Below, one piece after another: positions 16,768 to 26,171 of a stretch of DNA of 64,000 nucleotides (within the stretch, counting starts at the first letter, position 1; the number at the start of each line of letters is the position of its first letter). The stretch spans positions 124,001 to 188,000 of the forward strand of contig JAEYRH010000008.1 of NCBI GenBank assembly GCA_023435705.1, in the 5' to 3' direction. The notes under the pieces were generated by a model. The model saw nothing but the letters and a program-made list of their open reading frames with translations, was not told the DNA's origin and made no database searches. The DNA is from Bacillota bacterium. Lineage in GTDB: Bacteria; Bacillota; Clostridia; Christensenellales; UMGS416. Position numbers and translations under genes: made by a program.

Positions 16768-17964
16768 TCAGGTGCGATAGGAGCCGTTGATTTTCACATA
16801 GTCATAGGTCAAATCGCAAGCCAGCATGAAGTCCGAGCAATTGCCCTGGTTGAATTCCAGCCGCAGCAGCACCTCTGGCTTTTTCAATGCAGCCAGCGCG
16901 GCGTCCTCATCAAAATTGAGCGCCCTGCCACCGGCGCACACCTGCACGCCACCGATGAACACATCCACCAGATCAGGGTTAAAGTTCGCTCCCGAGTACC
17001 CGGCGGCGGTCAGTATGCGGCCCCAGTTGGCGTCGCAGCCGAAGGCCGCCGTTTTCACCAGCGGCGACTTTGCCACGGCCACGGCAGCCTTATAGGCGTC
17101 TTCCTCCGTGGGCAGGCCGTTCACGCGGATTTCCAGCAGCTTGGTCGCACCCTCGCCGTCGGCGGCCAACAGGCGGGCCATCGGGGTGCAGAGCCGGCAG
17201 AGTGCTTCGGTGAATGCCCCATGCTCCGCCGTGCCGGCCTCGATGACCGGGTTGAAGGCTTCGCCGGACGCCAGGATCACCGCCATATCGCACACAGAGG
17301 TGTCGCCATCCACAGAGACGCGGTTGAAGCTCGCCTTGGCAGCCGCCCGCAGCGATGCGTCCAGCGCCGCAGAGGTAATGGCTGCGTCGGTCGTGAGCAC
17401 GGCAATCATTGTGGCCATGTCCGGATGGATCATGCCGGAGCCTTTGCACATGCCGCCCAGGCGCACCTCGCACCCGCCGATCATCACGGACACACCCGAT
17501 TGCTTGTCCACCGTGTCGGTGGTCATGATGGCGTGGGCGGCGGCATCACCGCCATCGGGCGATAGTGATGCTGCGGCGGCGCGGATGCCGGTTTCCAGCT
17601 TCTGCATATCCAGCCGCACACCGATTACGCCGGTGGAGCCGGTAAGCACCTCCTGCGGCTGGCAGCCGGCGGCAAAGGCGGTGAGTTGTGCCATCGTCAT
17701 GGCATCGGCATCGCCCTCCGCCCCCAAGCAGGCATTGGCGCAGCCGCTGTTGATCGCAACTGCGCGGGCCGCACCCAGCGCCACATGCTTCTGCGTGAGC
17801 TGCAGCGAGTGGCCCTTCACCACGTTGCGGGTGAAAATGCCGGCGGCGGCGCAAGGCCGGTCAGCCACAACCAACGCCACGTCAGGGTTGCCGTTTTTCT
17901 TCAAGCCGCAGGCCGCGCCGGCAGCTCGGAAGCCCTTGGGGTAGGTGACGCCTTTTTTACTCAT
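16768..17964 (-). CDS. argJ: Glutamate N-acetyltransferase / amino-acid N-acetyltransferase
   Basis: ArgJ moves the acetyl group from N-acetylornithine to glutamate in the cyclic arginine pathway, and bifunctional forms also use acetyl-CoA. The 398-residue product has the self-processing site KGSGMIHPDMATMIAVL, cleaved before the Thr of the MAT motif to give alpha and beta chains. It also has the conserved TNVVKGHS-type loop (TRNVVKGHSLQLT) and a C-terminal GCDANWGRIL. I take the ATG at 17962-17964, preceded by GGAGTG, rather than an upstream ATG at 18000. No other arginine gene is adjacent, so this copy stands alone. Confidence 0.95.
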   Translation of the reverse strand: MSKKGVTYPKGFRAAGAACGLKKNGNPDVALVVADRPCAAAGIFTRNVVKGHSLQLTQKHVALGAARAVAINSGCANACLGAEGDADAMTMAQLTAFAAGCQPQEVLTGSTGVIGVRLDMQKLETGIRAAAASLSPDGGDAAAHAIMTTDTVDKQSGVSVMIGGCEVRLGGMCKGSGMIHPDMATMIAVLTTDAAITSAALDASLRAAAKASFNRVSVDGDTSVCDMAVILASGEAFNPVIEAGTAEHGAFTEALCRLCTPMARLLAADGEGATKLLEIRVNGLPTEEDAYKAAVAVAKSPLVKTAAFGCDANWGRILTAAGYSGANFNPDLVDVFIGGVQVCAGGRALNFDEDAALAALKKPEVLLRLEFNQGNCSDFMLACDLTYDYVKINGSYRT

Positions 17965-18051
17965 CGCAGTCACTCCGGTCAATTTTTGATAATTATACAT
18001 CCCCTAGCATAATTATTCAATACCAATAGAGCAATCCCACCAGTGCCAGCC

Positions 18052-19836
18052 TCACAGGCTACCCTTCCTGTCGTAATACTTCATGATATCAAAGCTGCCC
18101 AGGTTGCGGCCGAACGCGCCCATCACGTTCAAATAGAGCCCGTTGTGGTTCACGCCATAGGAAAAGCCGCTGTCGTGCAGCGTGTTGGGGTTGATCACCA
18201 TCAGGCCCTGGCTGCCGTTGCAGTTTTCCTCCACCCATTGAAACAGGTAGGCATCGTCGCGGAGCTTGATGTAGAAGCAGGGGCTGCTCCATGTCGCGCC
18301 GCCGCTGTTATCCTGCTGGAATATGGTCCAGCTGCTGCTCTCCGGCGAGCTGTAGATATGGATGGAGCTCATCGTGTCACTGTATGCCCAGGCATAGCAT
18401 TTGCCCACGAGGTCGGTTGTGAAGTGATGGCGGCGGGCAAACGGCGGCACAAGCCCGCCATATTCCAGCACGCCAAACCTGGCATATGCCCCCACCTCCC
18501 ACTGGCTGTGCCAGTTGCCGATCCGGGCGCGCACGGTGGTGGCAAGGCCGTTTGTGAAATCCACGGCCTGCGTAACGTTGGAATAATCAGGATCGCCGCT
18601 GATCATATGGGAGAAGAGGACAAGGCCTCGCGCGGGCTCGAAGGCGGCATACTTTTCCTCCTGCCACTGCCCGCCGGGGAAACGCCATTTGAGCCTGTCC
18701 TTGCTGATCACATCATATTCAACCACAGGCCCGCCCTCGCCGCCCCACGGCGCGGCTGTGTGCAGCTCGCCGTCCAGCCGGACGGAGAAACGCTTGCCAA
18801 CCAGCTCATCGGTGAACGGCAGCTGGTTGGCGCTCATCATGATGTTGGGGCTGCCCTCCTCCAGGATGCGCTGCGATGCAGATGCATGGCGATGGGCCTC
18901 CTCCCGGGTCATGGGGATGTCAATATCCATCGGGCGATAGGCATAGCGCGCACCCTTGCCCGCAAGCCTGGGCATCGGCGGCGTTTTGTCGCCATAGGAG
19001 GAGATGGATTCCAGATGAGCTGCGTCGCCGGTCATGGTGAGCTTCGCCGCGTGCAGACTGTAGGCCAAACCATCATCTTCACCGAAGCCAAACTCCACGC
19101 CCACCGCCTGCCTGTCCAGAAAGTTCATCACCTCAAGCCACATCTTGCCGCTGAACTCTACCTCCCAGCGGGCGTAAATGTAGAATTCGTCGTCGATCCG
19201 GATGTAATCGGACGGGTTTGCCATTGTGATGCCGCCCCGCGGGTCACTCAGCTCCACCAGCGTGGAGCAAACCACACTGGGGAAAAAGGTGAGCAGCTCA
19301 GCGCCGTTGTCATACTGCCAATGCAGGCCGCGCCCCTCGATGCGGTTTGTCGTGGTGTGCAGCTTCTCCGGCCTTTCGTTACCGCCAAAGTCTGCCCAAC
19401 CGAAGTGGTAATGCCGCTGGATCTCCCGGGGGATGCTGCGCGTGCCGGTGGGCGGCCTCGTGCCGGCCAGGTCACCGCCCACGGGCACCTCAATGCCGAA
19501 CCATGTCTCAAAGGCGGTGAGCGCATGGGTGCGCGTGTCGATGACCAGGTGCCACCCCCGCGGCGTGCACGGGATCAAATGCGTGAGGAGGATGACCGGG
19601 CCAAGCGTTATGGCGGAATAAGGCGCCTCATGGCTCACGCCGTTTTCGATCACGGTCAGCCGGCCCCCGTCAAGTATGCTGTATTCCAACTGGGCAGGGG
19701 CGTATTGGCCCTCCAGCCGGGCAGAAAACGACCATCCGGCGAGGCTGCCGCAGATAAGGCCATCGGCCTTGGGCTTCTCCGCAACCTTCCGGTTGATCTC
19801 CGCGTCGCTCATTGGATTGAATTTGGTGAAAAACAT
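18052..19836 (-). CDS. MoaF-like protein with four beta-barrel segments
   Basis: About 594 residues from the ATG at 19836 (GGAAGTG upstream; an ATG at 19812 is also possible). No signal peptide is seen. The sequence falls into two halves. Each half begins with a segment of the pattern LAGWSFSARL/LVGKRFSVRLDGE...Y.I...RL.W.....EE.Y.AF..A.GLVLF.H.I, followed by a second segment rich in W/Y/F strands. Segments 1 and 3, and 2 and 4, resemble each other and the lipocalin-like barrels of MoaF (N- and C-domains). MoaF is tied to molybdenum-cofactor-dependent monoamine metabolism in enterobacteria; no such genes are nearby, so the role here is unknown. Confidence 0.7.
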   Translation of the reverse strand: MFFTKFNPMSDAEINRKVAEKPKADGLICGSLAGWSFSARLEGQYAPAQLEYSILDGGRLTVIENGVSHEAPYSAITLGPVILLTHLIPCTPRGWHLVIDTRTHALTAFETWFGIEVPVGGDLAGTRPPTGTRSIPREIQRHYHFGWADFGGNERPEKLHTTTNRIEGRGLHWQYDNGAELLTFFPSVVCSTLVELSDPRGGITMANPSDYIRIDDEFYIYARWEVEFSGKMWLEVMNFLDRQAVGVEFGFGEDDGLAYSLHAAKLTMTGDAAHLESISSYGDKTPPMPRLAGKGARYAYRPMDIDIPMTREEAHRHASASQRILEEGSPNIMMSANQLPFTDELVGKRFSVRLDGELHTAAPWGGEGGPVVEYDVISKDRLKWRFPGGQWQEEKYAAFEPARGLVLFSHMISGDPDYSNVTQAVDFTNGLATTVRARIGNWHSQWEVGAYARFGVLEYGGLVPPFARRHHFTTDLVGKCYAWAYSDTMSSIHIYSSPESSSWTIFQQDNSGGATWSSPCFYIKLRDDAYLFQWVEENCNGSQGLMVINPNTLHDSGFSYGVNHNGLYLNVMGAFGRNLGSFDIMKYYDRKGSL

Positions 19837-20372
19837 CAATCGGCACTTCCGTTTCCTTGTGTTCATACAAATTATAGACCAACTCAACCGCGGAAAAAAG
19901 AACATATGGCGGCCTTATGCGTTTCTATTGTATCAGGAATATATTTACAATTTTTCAACTTTCATCCACAACCACAAAACAAAACTGCCCCTTTGTGCAC
20001 AAACACACCGCCAACCTCGCTAAAACCCGCATCAATCCTGAGATTGCGGCCTGCAACCAGATATCGTTATATCGTCAGGTTGGCATGTCACCACAAGGTG
20101 GGGGTTATCCACCGCTTTTGTTGACAAACCTGTGCATTCATTTCTTTAACTATCCATATTAAAAACAATCCATACACAACCCGTCTCTCCCGACATATCA
20201 AATCAACTATATGTAGTATGAACAAGCTCCACTCTCCGGCTCATGTTGCGATATTCTAACCACAACCTTATCCACATTATTTTCTTTGCGTATGTTTATA
20301 CAAGGTGGCAACTTGTGGTTAAATAACAAAAACCTAGTAAACAAGCCATATTCAGGCAACATATTCTAAATA
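19837..20372. other. A+T-rich divergent intergenic region with DnaA-box-like sites
   Basis: There is no gene in this stretch. It lies between divergent genes. TTATCCACA, the exact DnaA-box consensus, occurs at 20268-20276. Single-mismatch versions occur at 19962-19970 (TCATCCACA), 20105-20113 (TTATCCACC) and, on the minus strand, 20314-20322 (TTAACCACA). Several two-mismatch sites lie between them, for example 20257-20265. Flanking DNA is A+T-rich and could unwind. An origin, or a DnaA regulatory or titration site, is possible. No dnaA or dnaN gene is in the window, which weakens an origin call. Confidence 0.45.
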
Positions 20373-20401
20373 TTGACATATTTATTGCGATGAATTACAA
20401 T
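20373..20401 (+). promoter_or_regulatory. Strong sigma-A-type promoter of the coiled-coil/PRC/VanW gene run
   Basis: TTGACA (20373-20378), a 17-bp spacer and TACAAT (20396-20401). Transcription would start near 20,408, downstream of an in-frame ATG at 20390. This rules that codon out and supports the ATG at 20480 as the start of the next gene. Confidence 0.8.
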
Positions 20402-20479
20402 CAGACTACTCGAGGTCATTCCTCAAATTCCCATAGTGCCGGCATGGTGCATAACCCCGGTGTGAACAGGTGCACAGCT

Positions 20480-22339
20480 ATGACGACGCCGCAGACCATC
20501 GCTGCAGGCGCGGCACTTTTGGTGTTCGCGGCTCTGCTGCTCTTCTCGCGAAGCTTGAGGATCAGACCCTGGGTGATTGCCCTTGCCGGTCTGGTCGGCT
20601 TTGGCTTGGCAATCATGATGGGCTTGCTGGTGAACCGCGTGGGATCCTTTGAGGATTTTGTGACAGGCATGGCCCTTCTGGCCGCCGGCGGCGTGCTGCT
20701 GTTGGTGGCGGTGAATCTGATCTCCCGCCGGAGCGCTTCGGCAGGCAGGCTCTACGCCCCGCCAGGCGGCGCGAAAATGATCCCCGCCACTCGGGAAGGC
20801 CGGGCCCCCAAAGCCAAGCCGATGGCACTGAACGAAGCCCAAAGCAGAGAAATGGCCATGCTGACCCAGCCCTCCGCAGCGGAGCAGCGGGAGCCTGAGC
20901 CACTCGCATCAGAAGCCGAGGCAGAAACCGGCATGACGCCGCCAATCCTGGCTGGCCCAATGCCCGAGGAGCCTCATGACGAGTGTGCACAAGACAAGGC
21001 AGGCGCAGTGCCGCAAGAAGACGCGCGGCAGGAGTGTGCAGAGGCACAGCCGGCGGAAGAACCGGCAGCGGCCAATATGGAGCCCGCAGCCGGAGACAAC
21101 CAGCAAAGTGAGGACTTAGGTCTTGATATAGCCCCGGAGGCCGGAAGCAAGGCGGAAGAAGAACCGGAAGCCACGCAGGCTGCAGCAGAACCGGAGGCGG
21201 AGTTCGCAGAAACAGCCGCCCAGCAGGAATCCAGGGAAGAAGAGATTAAGAGGCTGGACAAGCTTTTCCGCGAGGAGCAGGAGCGCCTGGCCCGTGAGGC
21301 CGAGGAGCGCATCCTGGAGGAAGCGAGGCTTGCCCGTGAAGAAGAGGCCCGCAAGGCCGAGAAGCACCGGGTGCTGAAAGAGGAAGTGCGTATCGCCGAG
21401 CGGGAGCGGAATGCCCGGCAGGAGGAACGCCGCCGAAAGGAGCAGGACCGGCATGCCCGCAAGGAGGAAGAACGGCGCTTGAAGCAGGAAAAACAGCAGG
21501 AGGCAGTGGCAGCCGAGGAGGCTCAGCTGATCCGCGAGAGGATACAGGCCGAGAAGCAAAGAGTAGCCGAGCAGGAAGCACAGCGCCAGCAGGAGCAGGA
21601 AACAGCGGAGAAGGCCACAGAAAAGGCCGTGGAAAAGGTATTCGCCGCGCTGCCGGTTGAGCAGGATGAAGACGCCCGGTGGCAGTCGGAGCAGGAACGG
21701 TTGGCAAAAGAGCTGGAAGCCCGCCGCGAGAGCCAGCGCAAGGCCGCTGAGGAAGAAGCGGCCTGGCTGGAGGAGCAGCAACGGCTGGCCCGAGAGGCCG
21801 AAGCGCTGCAAACCGCCCGGCAGTTGGCCGCAGAGGAAGCCCAACGGCTTCAGCAGGAGCAGGAGCGCCTGGCGCAGGAAGCAGAAGAACGCCGGCTGGA
21901 GCAGGAGCGCGTGGAGCGTGAGGCTGAGGTGGCCAGGCTCGAACGGGAACGCCTGGAGCAGGAAGCCGAGGAGATCCGCAAAGAGCAGGAGCGCCTGGAG
22001 CGCGAAGCAGAAGCACGCCGCCTGGAGGAAGAGCGCATGGCGCGCGAGCAGGCTGAGCGAGAGGAAACCGCACGGCGTGAAGCAGAAGACTCTATCAGAG
22101 CCGGCGAAGCGATGGCCGCCCAGGGCCGGCTGCCCGACGCGCTGCGCACGCTGGAGCACGCTGCCAAAATGGATGTGCAGGATGAATTGAGGGCGCGGGC
22201 CACTGTAGCCATTGTGGAAACGCTGCTGGCCATGGGCTGGAAGGCCGAGGCCATGAAGAAACTACAGGCCATGAAAGGGATTTCGATGGATCCGGCTGAC
22301 CGCAAACGGCTGGACGCCATCCTCAGAAAAGCGATATAA
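20480..22339 (+). CDS. Membrane protein with long Glu/Arg-rich coiled coil
   Basis: A 619-residue protein. Two hydrophobic helices lie at the N-terminus (TIAAGAALLVFAALLLF and WVIALAGLVGFGLAIMMGLL), with a third near 65-85. These are followed by an acidic, Pro/Ala/Glu-rich linker to about 255. A continuous charged coiled coil of EQERLAREAEE-type repeats then runs to about 560. The last 70 residues are a small helical, TPR-like domain (GRLPDALRTLEHAAKM). Start chosen from promoter position and the AGGTG seven bases upstream. No family name fits with certainty. It heads a run with PRC-barrel and VanW genes, suggesting a membrane scaffold. Homology searches will be confounded by low complexity. 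Confidence 0.8.
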   Translation: MTTPQTIAAGAALLVFAALLLFSRSLRIRPWVIALAGLVGFGLAIMMGLLVNRVGSFEDFVTGMALLAAGGVLLLVAVNLISRRSASAGRLYAPPGGAKMIPATREGRAPKAKPMALNEAQSREMAMLTQPSAAEQREPEPLASEAEAETGMTPPILAGPMPEEPHDECAQDKAGAVPQEDARQECAEAQPAEEPAAANMEPAAGDNQQSEDLGLDIAPEAGSKAEEEPEATQAAAEPEAEFAETAAQQESREEEIKRLDKLFREEQERLAREAEERILEEARLAREEEARKAEKHRVLKEEVRIAERERNARQEERRRKEQDRHARKEEERRLKQEKQQEAVAAEEAQLIRERIQAEKQRVAEQEAQRQQEQETAEKATEKAVEKVFAALPVEQDEDARWQSEQERLAKELEARRESQRKAAEEEAAWLEEQQRLAREAEALQTARQLAAEEAQRLQQEQERLAQEAEERRLEQERVEREAEVARLERERLEQEAEEIRKEQERLEREAEARRLEEERMAREQAEREETARREAEDSIRAGEAMAAQGRLPDALRTLEHAAKMDVQDELRARATVAIVETLLAMGWKAEAMKKLQAMKGISMDPADRKRLDAILRKAI

Positions 22340-22382
22340 CCAAATGAATTTACCGGGCTCAGCCCGGCCAGGAGGTCAGACA

Positions 22383-23012
22383 ATGCGGAAAGTCTCTGAA
22401 ATCAAACTGCTGCCGGTGCTCTCCATTGCCGATGGCGCCAATGTGGAGAAGGTGAGCCGCGTGGCCATCAACCCCACCACAAAGAAGATCGAGTATCTGG
22501 CCTTCGCCGGCACCCCATGGTATGAGCCCCAGGCGGTGCTGCACTGGTCCAAGGTGCGCGCCGTGGGCAAAGACATGCTCACCATCAAGAGCCGCAAGGA
22601 CATTGGCCCAGTCAACGAGGAGCTTCGCCGCACACTGGGCCGCACGATGGAGATCATCGGTCTGGATGCGATCGATTCCTCCGGCCGGATCCTGGGCGTG
22701 GTGGCGGACCTTATCGTGGATGAAACCGCAGGAGAGCTCCGCAAGATCGTGCTCAACGACGGCACGGCGCTGGACGTGGCCTCTGTAGTGACGATCGGTG
22801 CTGCCGTGATCACCGAAGGAAGCGCCGCGGAAGAGGAAGCTGCCCCCGCCTTTAGTGAGAATGATTTCCTGCTGGGCAAAATCACCGCGCAGGACATCGC
22901 CGACGAGCAGGGCAATGTGATCATCGCCGCAGGCACCGTGATCTCCGACAAGGAGATTGAGGCGGCCAAGGCCGGCGGAGCCCTGTATGACCTGGTCACC
23001 GGCGTGAAGTAA
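22383..23012 (+). CDS. Double PRC-barrel domain protein
   Basis: A 209-residue soluble protein starting after a near-perfect AGGAGGT. Two PRC-barrel units are visible: residues 1-75 (VSEIKLLPVLSIADGANVEK ... IEYLAF) and about 88-155 (GRTMEIIGLDAIDSSGRILG ... GELRKIVL). A C-terminal piece (LLGKITAQDIADEQGNVIIA) follows. PRC barrels mediate protein-protein or RNA contacts in the photosynthetic reaction centre H subunit, RimM and archaeal division proteins. Position between a membrane coiled-coil protein and VanW suggests an adaptor at the membrane; this is inference. A small GC hairpin lies at 22353-22367 in front of the RBS. Confidence 0.85.
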   Translation: MRKVSEIKLLPVLSIADGANVEKVSRVAINPTTKKIEYLAFAGTPWYEPQAVLHWSKVRAVGKDMLTIKSRKDIGPVNEELRRTLGRTMEIIGLDAIDSSGRILGVVADLIVDETAGELRKIVLNDGTALDVASVVTIGAAVITEGSAAEEEAAPAFSENDFLLGKITAQDIADEQGNVIIAAGTVISDKEIEAAKAGGALYDLVTGVK

Positions 23013-23067
23013 CCACACCCCGGCCAATCAGCCCAAACCCACACCAAACCACCGGAGCAGCGATTCG

Positions 23068-24603
23068 ATGAGGGATTTCACCGCACCCCATATGCGCCCG
23101 CAGCAGAGCAGGTCCGCGTCGCCAAAGGCACGCCGGAACCTGTTCGCGCGCGTGTTTGGCATAGGCTATCAGGCTGAGGCAGGGGTGCTTCATCCCGTGC
23201 GGCAAAAGCCGGCGGGCCGAAGGGTGCGCCCCAATGGTGGCTTGGAGCTGTTGGCCGCCATATTGGTAGCCGTAGTGTTTACAGCCTGTGGCGCAGTGTA
23301 TTACTGCTCTGAGTTGCTCAACGTGCAAGACGGCATTTTTTACCACAATGTGACCGTTGACAATGTGGATGTGGGCGGAAAAACCAAGGAAGAGGCGCTG
23401 GCCCTGTTTGCCGGCGACCGCTCCGTGCCAAAGCTTGGCGTGACGGTGGAAATCGATGGCAGAAAGTGGGATATCCGCTCCGCTGACGTTGACGCCCGTT
23501 ACAATCTGGACGAGGTGATGGCCCAGGCACTGGCTGTAGGCCACGAAGGCGGCGTGCTGAAGCGCCTGGCCGAGATCCTCAAATTGCGCAATGAGGCGGC
23601 CAACTTCCCGCTTTCCGCCACCTACAATGAAAGCAAATTGCACGAGATCGCTGTAGAGATCACGCGAGAAACGAGCCTTGCCCCCACAAACGCAGCGCTG
23701 CAGTTTTTCCCGGCGTCTGACCCCTGCTTTGTGTATTCTGAGGAAAAGCCAGGCCGCGATGTGGATGCCGAAGAGCTCTACACCCAAATGAAAGCAAGTA
23801 TGGACACCGGCACCATCGCGGTGCTGAGCATGCAAAGCAAGGTGCTGCAGCCCCATGAAACGATGCAGCAGCTGAAAGACCGCACCCAGATGATCGGCAC
23901 ATTCACCACGGCTCTGAAGCCGAACGTGGTGCGCACCGGCAACGTGCTGCTGGCCGGCGATGCGGTCAATGGCACGGTGCTGGAGCCCGGCGAGGAGTTT
24001 TCGTTTAACCAAACCACCGGCGAGCGCACAAAAGCCCGTGGCTACGGTGACGCGCCGACCATTTCCGGCGGCCAGCTGGTGGATGCCCCCGGCGGCGGCG
24101 TGTGCCAGGTATCCACCACGATCTACAACGCGGCGCTGCTGGCAGGGCTGGAAATTGTGGAGCGCCACAACCACACCTGGCCGTTGACTTATGCCGAAGC
24201 AGGCCGCGACGCCACAGTGGATTGGGGCAGCAAAAAAGACCTGCGCATCCGCAACAGCACAGACAAACCGGTTTACCTGCTGTTCAGCGTGGACACCGCT
24301 AAAGCCTTGGTCACAGCGGAGTTTTACGGCCTTCCCGGCATTGAATCGATCACCGTGGTGGCGGAAGGACTTGAGACGATCACACCACCCAAGCCGCTGA
24401 AATACAGCAACGCCAGCAAACCCATCGGCTGGACCAAAACAATCACACCGGCGCGCAACGGTTGCCGGGTGAAAATCTACAGGATATTCACAAATGGCGA
24501 AGAGGTCCACCGGGAGCTTGTCTCAGAGGACTATTATCCGCCTCAGCGAGGTGAAATCGAGATCGGTACACAAGCCCCGCCTGGCAATGACGACAACAAG
24601 TAG
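23068..24603 (+). CDS. VanW family protein, membrane anchored
   Basis: A 511-residue protein. A basic cytoplasmic tail of about 55 residues is followed by a single membrane helix (LELLAAILVAVVFTACGAVY), then an outside region. Residues 95-230 form the peptidoglycan-binding-like YoaR region (VTVDNVDVGGKTKEEALALF). The VanW domain spans about 270-410 (LEPGEEFSFNQTTGERTKARG, then GGGVCQVSTTIYNAALLAGL, ERHNHTWPLTYAE). The C-terminus (YRIFTNGEEVHRELVSEDYY) resembles a G5 domain. VanW is associated with teicoplanin-resistance operons but is widespread in Clostridia with no proven activity. No van resistance genes are adjacent. A cell-wall role is likely. Confidence 0.92.
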   Translation: MRDFTAPHMRPQQSRSASPKARRNLFARVFGIGYQAEAGVLHPVRQKPAGRRVRPNGGLELLAAILVAVVFTACGAVYYCSELLNVQDGIFYHNVTVDNVDVGGKTKEEALALFAGDRSVPKLGVTVEIDGRKWDIRSADVDARYNLDEVMAQALAVGHEGGVLKRLAEILKLRNEAANFPLSATYNESKLHEIAVEITRETSLAPTNAALQFFPASDPCFVYSEEKPGRDVDAEELYTQMKASMDTGTIAVLSMQSKVLQPHETMQQLKDRTQMIGTFTTALKPNVVRTGNVLLAGDAVNGTVLEPGEEFSFNQTTGERTKARGYGDAPTISGGQLVDAPGGGVCQVSTTIYNAALLAGLEIVERHNHTWPLTYAEAGRDATVDWGSKKDLRIRNSTDKPVYLLFSVDTAKALVTAEFYGLPGIESITVVAEGLETITPPKPLKYSNASKPIGWTKTITPARNGCRVKIYRIFTNGEEVHRELVSEDYYPPQRGEIEIGTQAPPGNDDNK

Positions 24604-24666
24604 CCGCGGGGTTTTGTGCTATTCAAGTCTCCCATCAAAACACATGAATCACACCGGAGGATCCCA

Positions 24667-24888
24667 ATGTCTTGCTCCCGCACCAGCAATCTCGGCCAGG
24701 AAAACCAGTGCAAATGCACATTTACCGATTGTGACAAATGGGGCAAGTGCTGCTCCTGCGTGCTGTTTCACCGCACACAGGGCGGTGTGCCCGGCTGCTT
24801 CTTTACCGAAGAAGCGGAAAAGACCGGCAACCGGGATGTGGATTACTTTATCCAGCACATCGGCGTGCCGATGAAAGAAACACACTGA
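24667..24888 (+). CDS. Cys-rich small protein (DUF6485-like)
   Basis: A 73-residue protein starting at the ATG with GGAGG six bases upstream. It has seven cysteines in a CxC...C...CCxC...C pattern (NQCKCTFTDCDKWGKCCSCV ... GGVPGCFF), which suggests a metal or Fe-S binding motif. The shape matches small clostridial proteins annotated DUF6485; I give that name with moderate confidence. It follows the VanW gene by 63 bp and is probably the last gene of that transcription unit, ahead of gapA's own promoter. Confidence 0.8.
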   Translation: MSCSRTSNLGQENQCKCTFTDCDKWGKCCSCVLFHRTQGGVPGCFFTEEAEKTGNRDVDYFIQHIGVPMKETH

Positions 24889-24903
24889 GGCAACGAAAGC
24901 TTA

Positions 24904-24963
24904 TGTGGGACATAAGACGTCCCTGTGGGACACTTGTCAACCGCATGGCAATTGGTATATAAT
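24904..24963 (+). promoter_or_regulatory. gapA promoter with upstream 20-bp-spaced direct repeat
   Basis: TTGTCA (24934-24939), an 18-bp spacer and TATAAT (24958-24963). TGTGGGACA occurs at 24904-24912 and again at 24924-24932, exactly 20 bp apart and ending just before the -35. The first unit reads TGGGAC-N6-CGTC-N4, close to the CggR operator pattern CGGGAC-N6-TGTC-N4 known for the glycolytic gapA operon of Bacillus. A CggR/SorC-type repressor is therefore a reasonable guess, though its gene is not next to gapA here. Confidence 0.6.
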
Positions 24964-25024
24964 TCTCGCGATGGAAGACGCTATATCAAATCAGAATGGT
25001 TATTTTCAAATTCAGGAGGTATAG

Positions 25025-26047
<1,023 letters not shown>

Positions 26048-26069
26048 GCAACAAGCTCATTGAAACACA

Positions 26070-26101
26070 AAACCGGCCTGGGAAACCAGGCCGGTTTTTT
26101 A
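26070..26101 (+). terminator. gapA terminator
   Basis: A 12-bp stem, AAACCGGCCTGG (26070-26081) with CCAGGCCGGTTT (26086-26097), GAAA loop and a T-run. This is a strong Rho-independent terminator. Confidence 0.95.
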
Positions 26102-26130
26102 TTGAATTTGCTTTTGTTCATATTTATAAT
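26102..26130 (+). promoter_or_regulatory. Promoter of the lipoprotein gene
   Basis: TTGAAT (26102-26107), a 17-bp spacer and TATAAT (26125-26130), directly after the gapA terminator and 41 bp before the lipoprotein start. Confidence 0.65.
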
Positions 26131-26171
26131 GATCATTGAATGGTACTAAACAACTATTCGGGAGATAAGCC

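Noticed and set aside
19837..20401. Firm call of the chromosomal origin
   Set aside because: DnaA-box content is suggestive, but dnaA, dnaN, rpmH, gyrB and recF are absent and skew could not be computed, so I list it only as a candidate region.
21116..22159. Minus-strand frames opposite the coiled-coil gene, encoding Leu/Phe-rich 'membrane' proteins
   Set aside because: The Leu-rich character is the reverse complement of Glu/Arg/Gln codons of the real gene; no RBS or promoter.
23068..24603. Vancomycin/teicoplanin resistance locus because of VanW
   Set aside because: No vanH, vanA/B, vanX or VanRS-type genes are present; VanW proteins are common in clostridia without resistance.
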